DNA of 64,000 nt from Paraglaciecola sp. MB-3u-78 (GTDB taxonomy: Bacteria; Pseudomonadota; Gammaproteobacteria; Enterobacterales; Alteromonadaceae). Each line of letters opens with the position of its first letter. Positions within the stretch are counted from its first letter, which is position 1. Shown piece by piece: positions 26,865 through 36,988 of the stretch. The translations under genes were made by a program, and so were the position numbers. The stretch covers positions 124,001 through 188,000 of the forward strand of contig NZ_PJCF01000086.1 of assembly GCF_002835935.1 (NCBI RefSeq), written 5' to 3'. Under the pieces are notes generated by a model that was given only the letters and a program-made list of their open reading frames with translations, was not told the origin of the DNA and did no database searches.

Positions 26865-28140
26865 AAGTTTAAGCGCTTATATTCTTGCTGTTTTAGGGGG
26901 GGTTGCCTTACTGTTTTTACTTTCTGTATTCTGGATTTTAGTTGTCGCAGATTGGCAAGCTTGGAATATCGGTTTGACTTTGGTGGTACTGGGTTTGTTT
27001 TTGTTCATGGGAATTATGCGGTTTAAACATAGGGTGATGTCATCTTTTGACCGTGCGCTTTTGCATATCGAAGCGGTAAAAGTGGAGGACTATAATCAAT
27101 ACGCCAAGTCTGAATTCAAAGAGGGGGTAACGGCTAACTTTCACAATGAACTGACCATGCTCAGTGAGAAAATGCAGACCCACAAATCACAATATGACCA
27201 ACATGCTTTGCTGTTGTATCAATTGATTGATCAATTAGATACACCTATGTTGGTGTTTAATCAAAAGCAAAAATTGACCTATGCCAATGCCGCATTTTCG
27301 ACCTTGTTTGGTCAGCCTTGGCAAATGTATCGGCTCGCTTCGCCTAAATTACTTGGGTTGATTTACACGGCTAAAGGCTGGCATTTGCCCAGTAAAGATC
27401 AGCAATGGCATGTCAGCCAAAGTGCGTTTATTGATAGCGGCGAAAGCCACCAACTTCTGGTATTTACCAATATAGACTCAGCTATTCGTGCCAGTCAGCT
27501 GCATGCGTGGCAACAAATCATTCGGGTTATGGGCCATGAAATTCGTAATTCCCTCACGCCGGTGTCTTCCTTAGCTGAAAGTCTTGGGAGTAAATTAAAC
27601 TCGACTAGGGAAAAACAAGCATTAGCCGTTATTTCAGAGCGTTGCCATCATTTACAGGATTTTGTAAATCGATACTCCTCTTTGTCTCAAACTCTAAATT
27701 TGGAGTTACAACAAATCAACGTAGCGATGTTTGTAGAGCGCCTAAAAGGTTTGTTTTCGCAAAATAACCTGATTTTTGCTAATAAGTCACAGTGGTTGTG
27801 GGCAGATCCAACGTTTATTGAGCAAGTGTTTATTAATCTATTAAAAAACGCTTTTGAAGCACAAGCGACACAAGTCAAAATTGAAATGACTGAAAAGGCC
27901 CAAAAATCGTTGCTCAAAATTATCGACGATGGCCATGGCTTGGCCAACACAGAGAATCTGTTTGTACCTTTATTTACCACAAAACAACAAGGGCAGGGCA
28001 TAGGACTCACTTTTTGCCGTAACATTGTAGAACAACATGGTGGTTCAATAGAGATTAAGAATAATGCAGCACCAGCCAAAGGTATGACTGTATTTATTGC
28101 ATTACCTCTTTCTGCGTCACCTCCTCCTCAATCTCTTTAG
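26845..28140 (+). CDS. Membrane sensor histidine kinase, partner of the NtrC-type regulator
   Basis: A 431-residue kinase with two N-terminal membrane helices (about 9-32 and 38-58) and almost no periplasmic loop, so the signal is likely sensed in the membrane or cytoplasm. A PAS-like region (about 130-220, DTPMLVFNQKQKLTYANAAF) precedes the phosphoacceptor His231 in MGHEIRNSLTPVSSL and an ATPase domain with NLLKNAFEAQ, IIDDGHGL and GQGIGLTFCRNIV. The 20-base overlap with the regulator indicates one two-component operon. Confidence 0.92.
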   Translation: MPIFKSKSLSAYILAVLGGVALLFLLSVFWILVVADWQAWNIGLTLVVLGLFLFMGIMRFKHRVMSSFDRALLHIEAVKVEDYNQYAKSEFKEGVTANFHNELTMLSEKMQTHKSQYDQHALLLYQLIDQLDTPMLVFNQKQKLTYANAAFSTLFGQPWQMYRLASPKLLGLIYTAKGWHLPSKDQQWHVSQSAFIDSGESHQLLVFTNIDSAIRASQLHAWQQIIRVMGHEIRNSLTPVSSLAESLGSKLNSTREKQALAVISERCHHLQDFVNRYSSLSQTLNLELQQINVAMFVERLKGLFSQNNLIFANKSQWLWADPTFIEQVFINLLKNAFEAQATQVKIEMTEKAQKSLLKIIDDGHGLANTENLFVPLFTTKQQGQGIGLTFCRNIVEQHGGSIEIKNNAAPAKGMTVFIALPLSASPPPQSL

Positions 28141-28161
28141 ACTTTTTCAACACACGTTACA

Positions 28162-28196
28162 TTTCGATATCGGACTTATCTGGTCCGATATCGGAC
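28162..28196 (+). promoter_or_regulatory. Tandem dyads, probable upstream activator sites for the NtrC-type regulator
   Basis: A perfect 14-bp palindrome GTCCGATATCGGAC at 28183-28196 is preceded by a 12-of-14 copy at 28162-28175. The centres are 21 bp apart, two helical turns. They lie about 90-120 bp upstream of the predicted sigma-54 start, the normal place for NtrC-family dimers to bind. Confidence 0.7.
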
Positions 28197-28258
28197 AAAA
28201 TTTTGAGTCTTATACTTTTCATATATCCTAACCACCTGTAATTAAAGGTTTTTATTGG

Positions 28259-28275
28259 TTGGCATGACTCTTGAT
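28259..28275 (+). promoter_or_regulatory. Sigma-54 promoter of the exporter operon
   Basis: TTGGCATGACTCTTGAT matches the sigma-54 consensus YTGGCACGRNNNTTGCW at all but two defined bases, with exact GG-to-GC-position spacing. Transcription would begin near 28286. A sigma-54-type activator with an intact GAFTDA loop is encoded immediately upstream. Confidence 0.7.
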
Positions 28276-28320
28276 ATAGCTCGGATATCAATGCCGAAAA
28301 TAACTGAGCTAAAAAATAAA

Positions 28321-29571
28321 ATGGATGTAGTGAAAACCAAAAAAACGTCTTCTTTCAAACCTACCAAAGGCAATTTGCTGTTAGGTTTGATTGTGGTGAT
28401 TGGGATACTGATATATTTTGCTGTTGGCAAAAATGGTGCTATGTCTGTTGCAAGAGAAAACCTGTTAATTGAGACAGTCCAACAAGGTGACTTAGAGGTC
28501 ATTATCGAGGGTTATGGCACGTTAACATCAGCTAAACAGCAACTGATTACTTCGTTTTCACCCGCGACAGTGAAGGAGATTGTGCTTAAGCCGGGTGCAC
28601 ACGTTAGTGCCAATAGTGTGATCGTGCGTTTGGAAAACCCAGAGTTAGTGTTGCAAGTTGAAAACGCAGAGCAGGAATTGATACAGGTGCAGGCAAATTT
28701 GCGTCAATTGAAACTCAATAATCAACGTGAAATTCTCAATGAGTCAGCAAACTTGGCGGAAATTACCGCACGTTTTGATGCCGCTGCACTGAAACGTACA
28801 GCAGAAGAAAAGTTGGTTAAACAAGGCATAGTGTCACAACTTACTTTTCAACAATCTGAGTTGGATGAAAGGCAGCTTAAGCAACGTATCGCTATTCTTA
28901 AAGAGCGTATCGACCAACTCGAATTGGTCCACGAGGAATCGGTTAATATTCAACTTGAGCGAATAAAACAACAACATGGCCGCTTGAATATAGCACAATC
29001 GCGTTTGGAAAAGCTGATGGTAACAGCGGGTTTTGACGGGGTGTTACAACGCTTGTCAGTGGAGTTAGGTCAAAGTCTCGCGGCTGGACAAGAGGTAGCG
29101 CTAATCGGCAGTGTCACAGATTTAATTGCGCTTATTCGTGTGCCCCAAAGTCAAGCACAGCTAATCACTATTGGTAAAACGGCAATCATCGATACCCGCC
29201 GAGACAAAATCCAAGGTGTGGTCAGTCGCATCGACCCTGTCGTTGATAATAATACAGTCGAAATAGAAATTAAATTACCTGCCTCGTTACCCGCCAGCGC
29301 AAGGCCACAACTCAGTGTGGACGGCGTCATAGTGGCCGACACATTACTAAACGTTAAGTATATCAAGCGCCCAGCGGGTGCGAAGTCAAATACCAGTTCA
29401 TCACTGTATCGATTGGATACTCAGGCAAACGCCACCACTCAAGATTTACGTTTCGGGGTGCAAGCCGGACAATTTATTCAAATATTGACAGGCGCATCGG
29501 TAGGCGAAAAATTCATTATTTCAGATTTGTCGAATCTTCAGGCGTCCAGTCAAACCATTAGCATTGACTAG
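28321..29571 (+). CDS. Membrane-fusion (HlyD/MacA-type) periplasmic adaptor of ABC exporter
   Basis: An adaptor of about 416 residues linking the inner-membrane permeases to an outer-membrane channel. It has one N-terminal membrane anchor (GNLLLGLIVVIGILIYFAVG), a biotinyl-lipoyl-like half (VKEIVLKPGAHVSANSVIVRLENPEL), a long alpha-hairpin (about residues 100-210) and a beta-barrel region. I place the start at ATG 28321 (DVVKTKKTSSF) because the earlier in-frame codons at 28255, 28264 and 28291 lie within the predicted sigma-54 promoter or only about 5 bases past its start site. First gene of the exporter operon. Confidence 0.88.
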   Translation: MDVVKTKKTSSFKPTKGNLLLGLIVVIGILIYFAVGKNGAMSVARENLLIETVQQGDLEVIIEGYGTLTSAKQQLITSFSPATVKEIVLKPGAHVSANSVIVRLENPELVLQVENAEQELIQVQANLRQLKLNNQREILNESANLAEITARFDAAALKRTAEEKLVKQGIVSQLTFQQSELDERQLKQRIAILKERIDQLELVHEESVNIQLERIKQQHGRLNIAQSRLEKLMVTAGFDGVLQRLSVELGQSLAAGQEVALIGSVTDLIALIRVPQSQAQLITIGKTAIIDTRRDKIQGVVSRIDPVVDNNTVEIEIKLPASLPASARPQLSVDGVIVADTLLNVKYIKRPAGAKSNTSSSLYRLDTQANATTQDLRFGVQAGQFIQILTGASVGEKFIISDLSNLQASSQTISID

Positions 29572-29628
29572 AATCCTAATGAATAACATAAAGATCAATA
29601 ACTTAAAAATAAATAAAGGGAAACACTT

Positions 29629-30333
29629 ATGAGCGATATTAAAATTCAAATGAAAAACATCTCTAAGGTTTTTGAAACAGATGAGCTAGAAACTCACGCC
29701 TTAAAGAATATCGATATCACCATAAATTCAGGGGACTATGTGTCGATTTCAGGCCCTTCTGGTTGCGGTAAGTCGACTTTGTTATCCATTTTAGGTTTAT
29801 TAGATATGCCCACAAGTGGCGAATATTTTATCGAAGGCACAAACGTTACCGAGTTGTCTCTGGATCAAGCAGCAGAAATCCGTAACAGTAAAATTGGGTT
29901 TATTTTTCAGTCGTTTAATTTGATTGATGAATTATCAGTTTTCGATAACGTGGCTTTACCCTTGCGTTACAAAACAAAAGTGCCCAGTGACAAAGAGATT
30001 TCAGACCGTGTGCATGAATGCCTTGAATTAGTCGATATGAGTCACCGCTCTAGTCATAAGCCGAATCAACTGTCTGGTGGGCAACAACAACGTATCGCCA
30101 TCGCTCGTGCTCTAGTTGCCAATCCCGCTATTTTGCTGGTGGATGAGCCTACAGGTAACTTGGACTCTAAAAGTGGCGATCAAGTGATGGATGTACTGGA
30201 AAAGCTTAACGACAGCGGCACGACTATTTGTATGGTAACCCATGACCCTCGTTATGCTGATATGGCCAATATTCAGCTTAAATTATTAGACGGTTCAATT
30301 TTAACTTCCCCAGAGTTGCGGGAGGCGGTATGA
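29629..30333 (+). CDS. ABC exporter ATPase (MacB/LolD type)
   Basis: A 234-residue ATPase driving the neighbouring permeases. Walker A is GPSGCGKST (about 38-46), the signature motif is [15 protein letters not shown] and Walker B is [12 protein letters not shown], followed by MVTHDPRYA. The length fits stand-alone MacB-type ATPases. It overlaps the first permease gene by 4 bases (ATGA). Substrate unknown; lipids, peptides or antibiotics are all possible for the family. Confidence 0.95.
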   Translation: MSDIKIQMKNISKVFETDELETHALKNIDITINSGDYVSISGPSGCGKSTLLSILGLLDMPTSGEYFIEGTNVTELSLDQAAEIRNSKIGFIFQSFNLIDELSVFDNVALPLRYKTKVPSDKEISDRVHECLELVDMSHRSSHKPNQLSGGQQQRIAIARALVANPAILLVDEPTGNLDSKSGDQVMDVLEKLNDSGTTICMVTHDPRYADMANIQLKLLDGSILTSPELREAV

Positions 30334-32756
30334 GCCAATTCCTTTACCAACAAAAACAAGCGTGGGCCAGTCTCAAGAAAAAAGTCGGTTTTGTGGCAAC
30401 AGTAGTGACTACTATGGGTACAACCTTAGGGGCATTGCTGTGCGTTCTTACATTAGGTTACTTATTGATTGTTGAGCCTTTGCCTTATCCTGAACAAGAA
30501 ACCTTATATAAGGTAATACATGCTATAGGCGATAAAACTGGGGAGACCAATGCCACGGCATTTACCTATCCAGGGCTGATTCATTTATACAAAAATCAAG
30601 ATGTGTTTGAGAATGCGGCCTTGATTCAATATGGCCAAGATGTACTCACGTCTTTGCCAAACCAACCCACTCTAAGCACCGGTTATGCCACACCAGAGTG
30701 GTTTGAGCTATTAGGTGCGAAAATGCAGATGGGTCGTGCTTTTGAAGCCACTGAAGCATTGGATACCTTTAATCCAGTCGCGGTTATTAGTTACAAAACA
30801 TGGCAAGACGAATTCGCATCTGCCGCTGATATGCTTGATAAAAAAGTCTCTTTCAGTGGTGTGAGTTATCGCGTAATAGGTGTTTTGGGCGAAAATTTTG
30901 TAGAGCCACAAATCAGGCAGACTGGACTCAATGTGGGAATGTGGTTTCCTTGGGATTACAACCTTGATGTACGATTTAAAGAACGTTGGGGCAATATCAG
31001 CGGTGCTTTGACCTTCGTAGGTAAACTAAAAGACACCCTAAGTGCAGCACAAGCAGAGCAAATAATCACACCATTAGTGAACGACACTTGGGTTGAAAAT
31101 GTGGCTTCTATTCCATTTTTTAGCGGTTGGTCAATCCAAATGAAGCTTGAGTCTTTTCAAACCGCTATCGTAGGTGACAGTCAAAACACCGTGTATAAAT
31201 TGTTGGCTGGTGTGTTTGGTTTAGTATTAATTGCTTTTGCCAATATCGCTAATTTGTTTATGTCTCGTACGGCCGAACAACAAAGGCAGTTAGCCATTTA
31301 TGCTGCGCTGGGTGCTAAAAAGTCGCATTTATTCCGTGGCTTATTGGCCGAGTCAGGATTATTAATGTTTCTTTCGATATTGGTGGCACTCGTCATCGCG
31401 TCTTTGGGCTTTTCTTTATTACAAGTAAACTTAGCCTCTGAGTTGCCCCGCATCAATGAACTTGGGTTAAATATTGTGACTGTTATCACCTCGATAATTC
31501 TAGCCCTAACCTTCGCACTGCTATTCGCTTTTCTGAGTAGTAAGATGATTAATTACCGTGCCCTTAATTCAATGCTGCAAGCCAGTGGCAAAGGCACAGG
31601 TGTACAGGTGTCTAAGCGTTTTAGACAAGGATTAATTGTGAGCCAAGTGGCGATAGCAACGGTATTGGTTTTTGCCAACATCACACTGTTTAAAGAAGCG
31701 GTAGACACGATTACACAACCTTCTGGATACAGTGTGGATAATATGACACAAATGGGTTTGTCAGTTTCAGCGCCAGAATTTCCACCCGAAGAAGAAGTCG
31801 CTGCCGCTATGCTCGAACTCAAGAAAAAGCTTTTAGAACTCCCCCAAGTTGAAAGCATTTCCCAATCTGGTTCTGTTTTAAGTGGTTTTGGTTTGTGGGC
31901 ATTGACTGCTGTGGCTTCAGGAGAAAATTTTACGCCTGAGAGTGCGACTGCAAGTCATAACTACTTCACTATGATTGGCCAAGAGCTGCTTGAGGGGGAT
32001 TATTTTAGTGAAGCTGATATCTCAGACGGAAATCGGGTGATGATAGTCAACGATGTATTTGCCAAACGCCTGAATCCCAATGGCAGTGCACTAGGCTTAC
32101 AGCTTTCACCTGGAGGTAGTGATCCTTACACCATTATCGGTGTTGTGAAAGGAGTAAAAATGCCCGCTCAATATGACATGCCAATGCGCGTTTACACCTC
32201 CGCAGGTTTGGCCAATACACAAATGACCCTTAAGTTACGTGATGGGCAAAGTGTTAGTCGGGAGCAAGTAGTCACCGCTATTAACGAAGTGAGTAGTTTA
32301 TATGCGTTATTTAGTTTGCAAACATTAGAAAGCGAAAAAAAGAGGCGGCTATTCACTCAATATACTACTGCAGCTACTACCTCGGCACTGGCCATTATCA
32401 CGCTGTTTTTAGCCAGTGTTGGTCTGTATGGCATCTTAAGTTACGGCACACAAATGCGCAGGTTTGAGTTGGGTACACGAATGGCAATTGGTGCCAAACG
32501 CAAAGATTTGGTGGGCTTGATTATTAAAGACAATGTGTGGGTGATTGTGCTGGGCGTGGCTTCAAGCATAGCAGTAATGTTGGGCGTCTATATCGGTTAC
32601 AAAGAAATATTGTCGGTTTATATGAGTGTTGATTTGTTACCCATATTTATGTCAACCATATTATCTATTGCCTTATTGTCACTTTTTGCCTGTTATTGGC
32701 CGCTACGCCGGTACATCAATCATCCTGCAATACATTCGTTGCGTGGTAGTGACTAG
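30330..32756 (+). CDS. ABC exporter permease 1 (FtsX/MacB type, long form)
   Basis: An 808-residue inner-membrane permease with two FtsX-like halves. An N-terminal helix (about 20-42) is followed by a large periplasmic MacB_PCD domain (about 50-270), three helices (about 285-415), another anchor (about 430-450), a second periplasmic domain (about 470-660) and three C-terminal helices. NIANLFMSRTAEQQRQLAIYAALGAKKS and FELGTRMAIGAKRKDL are coupling-helix motifs typical of FtsX permeases. It is closely paralogous to the next gene over its full length, including a shared terminal SLRGSD. Confidence 0.92.
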   Translation: MSQFLYQQKQAWASLKKKVGFVATVVTTMGTTLGALLCVLTLGYLLIVEPLPYPEQETLYKVIHAIGDKTGETNATAFTYPGLIHLYKNQDVFENAALIQYGQDVLTSLPNQPTLSTGYATPEWFELLGAKMQMGRAFEATEALDTFNPVAVISYKTWQDEFASAADMLDKKVSFSGVSYRVIGVLGENFVEPQIRQTGLNVGMWFPWDYNLDVRFKERWGNISGALTFVGKLKDTLSAAQAEQIITPLVNDTWVENVASIPFFSGWSIQMKLESFQTAIVGDSQNTVYKLLAGVFGLVLIAFANIANLFMSRTAEQQRQLAIYAALGAKKSHLFRGLLAESGLLMFLSILVALVIASLGFSLLQVNLASELPRINELGLNIVTVITSIILALTFALLFAFLSSKMINYRALNSMLQASGKGTGVQVSKRFRQGLIVSQVAIATVLVFANITLFKEAVDTITQPSGYSVDNMTQMGLSVSAPEFPPEEEVAAAMLELKKKLLELPQVESISQSGSVLSGFGLWALTAVASGENFTPESATASHNYFTMIGQELLEGDYFSEADISDGNRVMIVNDVFAKRLNPNGSALGLQLSPGGSDPYTIIGVVKGVKMPAQYDMPMRVYTSAGLANTQMTLKLRDGQSVSREQVVTAINEVSSLYALFSLQTLESEKKRRLFTQYTTAATTSALAIITLFLASVGLYGILSYGTQMRRFELGTRMAIGAKRKDLVGLIIKDNVWVIVLGVASSIAVMLGVYIGYKEILSVYMSVDLLPIFMSTILSIALLSLFACYWPLRRYINHPAIHSLRGSD

Positions 32757-32768
32757 GAGGATATTAGG

Positions 32769-35183
32769 ATGAATCAATCTGTATCTTTACTGAAACAAGC
32801 TTGGGCAAGTCTCAAAGGTAAACCTGGGTTTGTTGCAGCCGTTGTCACGACAATGAGCTTAACTATGGGCGCACTTTTATGTGTGCTGACGTTGGCATAT
32901 TTATTATTGCTATCACCCCTTCCTTACCCAGCAAGTGACAGCCTATATACAGTTGAACATAACCTGATTGGTAAAGACGGTGATGTCGACGGCACGGCCT
33001 TTACCTATCCTAATCTAATGCACCTGTACGCCAAACAGACCAATTTTAGTGATTTAACCTTGATGTATTACGATGCGGATGTGCTGGTTTCTAAGCCGTC
33101 TCATCCCACCCTACCCATTTCTTTTGTTACGCCCCAGTGGTTTTCACTGTTGGGAACCGAGTTGGCCATTGGGCGAGGCTTTGAGCAGACAGAATCTCTT
33201 AATACTTACCATCCGGTTGCAGTATTGAGCTACCAAACCTGGAAAAACGAATTCGCACTCGATGCGGATATTTTGTCAAAAAAAGTACAGTTTGGTGAGG
33301 TGAGTTATCGCATTATTGGGGTGCTCAGTGAAAAATTCATTGAGCCTCAAATCTATGGTGTGGGTATTAAATCCCAAGTATTTTTACCTTGGGATTACAA
33401 CTCTATTAGCCCAAGTGAGCGCAAAAAATGGGGGAACGATGATGGTGGTTTGATGGTGCTGGGTAAATTGAAGTCAGGTTATTCACCCGCTCAGGTTGCA
33501 CAACAACTTGCTACATTAGTGAGTGATAACTGGCAACAACAGGTGGCTGGGCATCAATTTTTTAACGGTTGGAGTATTGGCATAAAATTACACACCTTGG
33601 AGTCGGTTATTCTGGGCAAGAGCCAGAACACAGTCTATTTATTGATTGCCGGTGTGTTTGGTTTAGTGCTGATTGCCTGTACCAATATCGCAAATTTGTT
33701 TATGTCACGTACGGTTGAGCGTAGCCGACAAACCGCTATCTACGCGGCATTAGGCGCCTCTCGTAAGCAGTTATTTAAAACTTTGTTAGCAGAATCTATA
33801 TTACTGGTGGGGTTAGCTACGTTTATTGCTTTGTATATTGCTTCAATAGGATTCAAAGGCATGCAGTTGTTTTTAAATCATTATTTACCCAGAATTGACG
33901 AGTTGTCTTTGCATTTTAGTACCCTTGCCTGCGCCTTGATTTTGATGCTGGTATTTGCGTTATTTTTTGCTTATCTAAGCATGCGTATGATTGACTACCG
34001 TGCGTTAAATCAATCTATGCAAAGCGGCAGTAAAGGAGGCGGCATACAAGTATCTAAGAAAGTCAGGCAGGGCTTAGTGCTGTGCCAAATCGCCATTGTG
34101 ACAGTGTTAGTATTTATCAATATTGTATTGTTCAATGAATCCGTTACCACAATCAATCGGCCCTCAGGATTTGCAACAAAGGATATTTCCTTCTTAGTGA
34201 TCTCTTTGCCTGCCGTTAGTGAATCCCAACAGGCCGGATTAGTGGCAAATGTGACTGACCTTAGGAATAAATTAGCTGCATTGCCTCAGGTAGAAGACGT
34301 AAGTCAGTCTATGGCACCTATGCCCTTTTTTACGTTAGCACTGAGTCACTTGGGCGGCGAAGAGCGTTATTCAATGAGAGCTAAAGATGTCGATCACGCC
34401 TATTTCCAATTGATTAAGCAACCGTTATTGGCAGGTAATTATTTCAGCGAAGCCGATATCAAAGATGAAAATAATGTCATGATAATAAATGACGTTTTCG
34501 CTAAGCAGCTCGCGCACGATGGTAACGCCCTTGGTTTGAAATTTGATAATGGTGCAACTGTTGTGGGGGTTGTTAAAGGCACATTGTTACCAGGACAAAG
34601 CAGTATTGAACCACGTTTCTATTTTCCCGCCTCACCCGCTAGAAATATGTTTTTAGTCAAAACCAAAGTCGGCCAAGTTATCACCCGCGAGCAAGTAGTG
34701 AGGGTTTTACTACAAGTGTCCAGTGAGCTAAAACTTTTTAGCTTGTCCACATTAGACTCCCGCCGTGTTGCACGTTTGTTTGCACAATACACCACAGCCG
34801 TTACCAGCGGAGCCTTAGCGGTTATCACTTTTCTGCTGGCCGGAATAGGCCTGTATGGGATTTTGAGTTACAGCACCCAAATGCGGCGATTTGAAATAGG
34901 CACCCGATTAGCAATAGGTGCTAAACGCAGGGATGTGGTCAAACTGATTGTAAAAGATAATGCTTCGATGATCTTACTTGGGATGCTGACTAGCGTGTTG
35001 GTTTTGCTGGCGTTGTATTTAGGAGTTAACGATAGTTTAAACGCCTATCTAAGTGGCAATCTAATTCTTGCTTTTGTTCTGACTGTTGCACCTATTACTC
35101 TGTTGTCACTTTTTGCCTGTTATTGGCCGCTTCGAAAATACATCAATCAACCTGTTATCCATTCATTGCGTGGTAGTGATTAA
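32769..35183 (+). CDS. ABC exporter permease 2 (paralogue of permease 1)
   Basis: An 804-residue permease with the same double-FtsX layout as its neighbour; matching pieces include NIANLFMSRTVERSRQTAIYAALGASR, FEIGTRLAIGAKRRDV and the identical end HSLRGSD. It begins 12 bases after permease 1 behind an AGGAGG-type site. The single ATPase probably serves a heterodimer of both permeases, which is inference. It is the last gene of the operon; a clear terminator was not seen. Confidence 0.92.
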   Translation: MNQSVSLLKQAWASLKGKPGFVAAVVTTMSLTMGALLCVLTLAYLLLLSPLPYPASDSLYTVEHNLIGKDGDVDGTAFTYPNLMHLYAKQTNFSDLTLMYYDADVLVSKPSHPTLPISFVTPQWFSLLGTELAIGRGFEQTESLNTYHPVAVLSYQTWKNEFALDADILSKKVQFGEVSYRIIGVLSEKFIEPQIYGVGIKSQVFLPWDYNSISPSERKKWGNDDGGLMVLGKLKSGYSPAQVAQQLATLVSDNWQQQVAGHQFFNGWSIGIKLHTLESVILGKSQNTVYLLIAGVFGLVLIACTNIANLFMSRTVERSRQTAIYAALGASRKQLFKTLLAESILLVGLATFIALYIASIGFKGMQLFLNHYLPRIDELSLHFSTLACALILMLVFALFFAYLSMRMIDYRALNQSMQSGSKGGGIQVSKKVRQGLVLCQIAIVTVLVFINIVLFNESVTTINRPSGFATKDISFLVISLPAVSESQQAGLVANVTDLRNKLAALPQVEDVSQSMAPMPFFTLALSHLGGEERYSMRAKDVDHAYFQLIKQPLLAGNYFSEADIKDENNVMIINDVFAKQLAHDGNALGLKFDNGATVVGVVKGTLLPGQSSIEPRFYFPASPARNMFLVKTKVGQVITREQVVRVLLQVSSELKLFSLSTLDSRRVARLFAQYTTAVTSGALAVITFLLAGIGLYGILSYSTQMRRFEIGTRLAIGAKRRDVVKLIVKDNASMILLGMLTSVLVLLALYLGVNDSLNAYLSGNLILAFVLTVAPITLLSLFACYWPLRKYINQPVIHSLRGSD

Positions 35184-35456
35184 CGAGGTTTTTGAGTGTG
35201 TAACCGGCGATTTTAACGATTGTTTTGTTGCAATAAATTGGGCTGAATAATATTTCTTATACCAATGCATTATTTATTTATGCATTTATGAAGTGTTAAG
35301 TTTCATTTTAGTCGTTAGTATAAGAGTCAACACGTTCTAACACCTTAAATTGCTTGGTTCAATTGGCCCTACACCTTCGGACTGTATTCAAGCGTTTGAC
35401 GTATAACGTTGAATGGCAAATCAAGCATTTTTAATTAAAATAAACATTGGGATTTT

Positions 35457-36911
35457 ATGAAAACACTATCTGATATTGGCTTAATCGGCCTTGCTGTCAT
35501 GGGTGAAAACCTCATTCTGAATATGGCAAGTAAAGGTTATACCGTTACTGCTTATAACCGCTCCACAGATAAGGTTGAAAACTTTATTAATGGACGAGCA
35601 AAGGGCGAAAGCATTCGCGGGGCTTATTCAGTAGAAGAGTTGGTGCAATCACTTGCCAAGCCTCGTAAAATCATGATTATGGTGAAATCAGGCGCACCAG
35701 TGGATGCCACTATTGACCAGCTTTTACCTTTGTTAGACAAAGGCGATATCATTATTGATGGTGGTAATACTCATTTTCCAGACACTATCCGTCGTGAGAA
35801 ATACTGTGCTGAAAAAGGCATTAACTTTGTGGGTGCCGGTGTATCTGGTGGTGAAGAAGGCGCGCTAAAAGGGCCTTCAATTATGCCTGGTGGATCCGCT
35901 GAAGCATGGCAAGCCGTTAAACCTATTTTTCAAGATATCTCTGCTAAAGTAGATGATGGTTCTCCTTGTTGTGATTACGTAGGCGAAAACGGCGCCGGTC
36001 ATTTTGTTAAAATGGTGCACAACGGTATTGAGTACGGCGATATGCAGTTGTTGTGTGAAGCCTATCAAATTATGAAAGATGTGCTTGGCATGTCAGCCGA
36101 TGAAATGCATGAAGTGTTTAAAGAGTGGAACACCACAGAATTAGACAGTTATTTAGTGGAAATTACTCGCGATATTTTAGCTTTTAAAGACGAAGACGGT
36201 GGTCCACTAGTCGAAAAAATTCTTGATACTGCAGGCCAAAAAGGCACAGGTAAATGGACTGGTATAGTGGCACTAGACTTAGGTGTGCCATTAACCCTGA
36301 TTGCTGAATCGGTATTTGCTCGTTGTATCTCTGCACTTAAAGATGAACGAGTTGAGGCGTCTAAAGTGATGACGGGCCCAGCTAAAACCTTCGATGGTGA
36401 TAAAGCCGCTTTTATTGAAGACTTACGTCAAGCGGTGCTGGCCGCTAAAATTGTGTCTTACGCCCAGGGTTACACCCTAATGCGTGAAGCTGCCAAAGAA
36501 TATAACTGGAACCTCAATTACGGCGGCATCGCATTGATGTGGCGTGGAGGTTGTATTATCCGTTCTGCTTTCTTAGGTAAAATCAAAGAAGCCTACGATA
36601 AAAATCCTGAGTTAAACAATCTGTTATTAGATGACTACTTTAGAGACACAGTAGTAGGTGCTCAAGAAGGCTGGAGACGGGTAGCAGTGAATGCTATTAC
36701 AACGGGTGTTCCTGCACCTTGCTTAACGGCTGCACTTAACTACTTCGACGGTTATCGCACCGCGCGTTTGCCGGCTAACTTGTTACAAGCGCAACGTGAT
36801 TATTTTGGTGCTCACACATACGAGCGGACAGATAAACCAAGAGGTGAGTTTTTCCACACTAACTGGACAGGGCGTGGTGGCAATACTTCGTCGTCTACTT
36901 ATAACGCTTAA
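35457..36911 (+). CDS. gnd: 6-phosphogluconate dehydrogenase, decarboxylating
   Basis: Oxidises 6-phosphogluconate to ribulose 5-phosphate and CO2 with NADP in the pentose phosphate pathway. The 484-residue length matches the long (Gram-negative/eukaryotic) form. Visible are the Rossmann motif GLAVMGENLILNMASKGY, GGNTHFPDT, GAGVSGGEEGA with GPSIMPGG, and the catalytic lysine block HFVKMVHNGIEYGDMQL. ALMWRGGCIIRS lies in the C-terminal helical domain. Monocistronic, followed by a strong terminator. No zwf or pgl is adjacent. Confidence 0.97.
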   Translation: MKTLSDIGLIGLAVMGENLILNMASKGYTVTAYNRSTDKVENFINGRAKGESIRGAYSVEELVQSLAKPRKIMIMVKSGAPVDATIDQLLPLLDKGDIIIDGGNTHFPDTIRREKYCAEKGINFVGAGVSGGEEGALKGPSIMPGGSAEAWQAVKPIFQDISAKVDDGSPCCDYVGENGAGHFVKMVHNGIEYGDMQLLCEAYQIMKDVLGMSADEMHEVFKEWNTTELDSYLVEITRDILAFKDEDGGPLVEKILDTAGQKGTGKWTGIVALDLGVPLTLIAESVFARCISALKDERVEASKVMTGPAKTFDGDKAAFIEDLRQAVLAAKIVSYAQGYTLMREAAKEYNWNLNYGGIALMWRGGCIIRSAFLGKIKEAYDKNPELNNLLLDDYFRDTVVGAQEGWRRVAVNAITTGVPAPCLTAALNYFDGYRTARLPANLLQAQRDYFGAHTYERTDKPRGEFFHTNWTGRGGNTSSSTYNA

Positions 36912-36928
36912 GTTGTTTTAAGATAAAT

Positions 36929-36967
36929 AAAAGGCCGTACTTGAACGCAAGTTACGGCCTTTTTTGT
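36929..36967 (+). terminator. Rho-independent terminator after gnd
   Basis: AAGGCCGTACTTG and CAAGTTACGGCCTT form a 13-bp stem with one bulged base and an ACG-type loop, followed by TTTTTT. Its A-rich left flank also lets it work leftward for the OmpW gene. Confidence 0.88.
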
Positions 36968-36988
36968 GTCGATTAGATTATTACAAAA

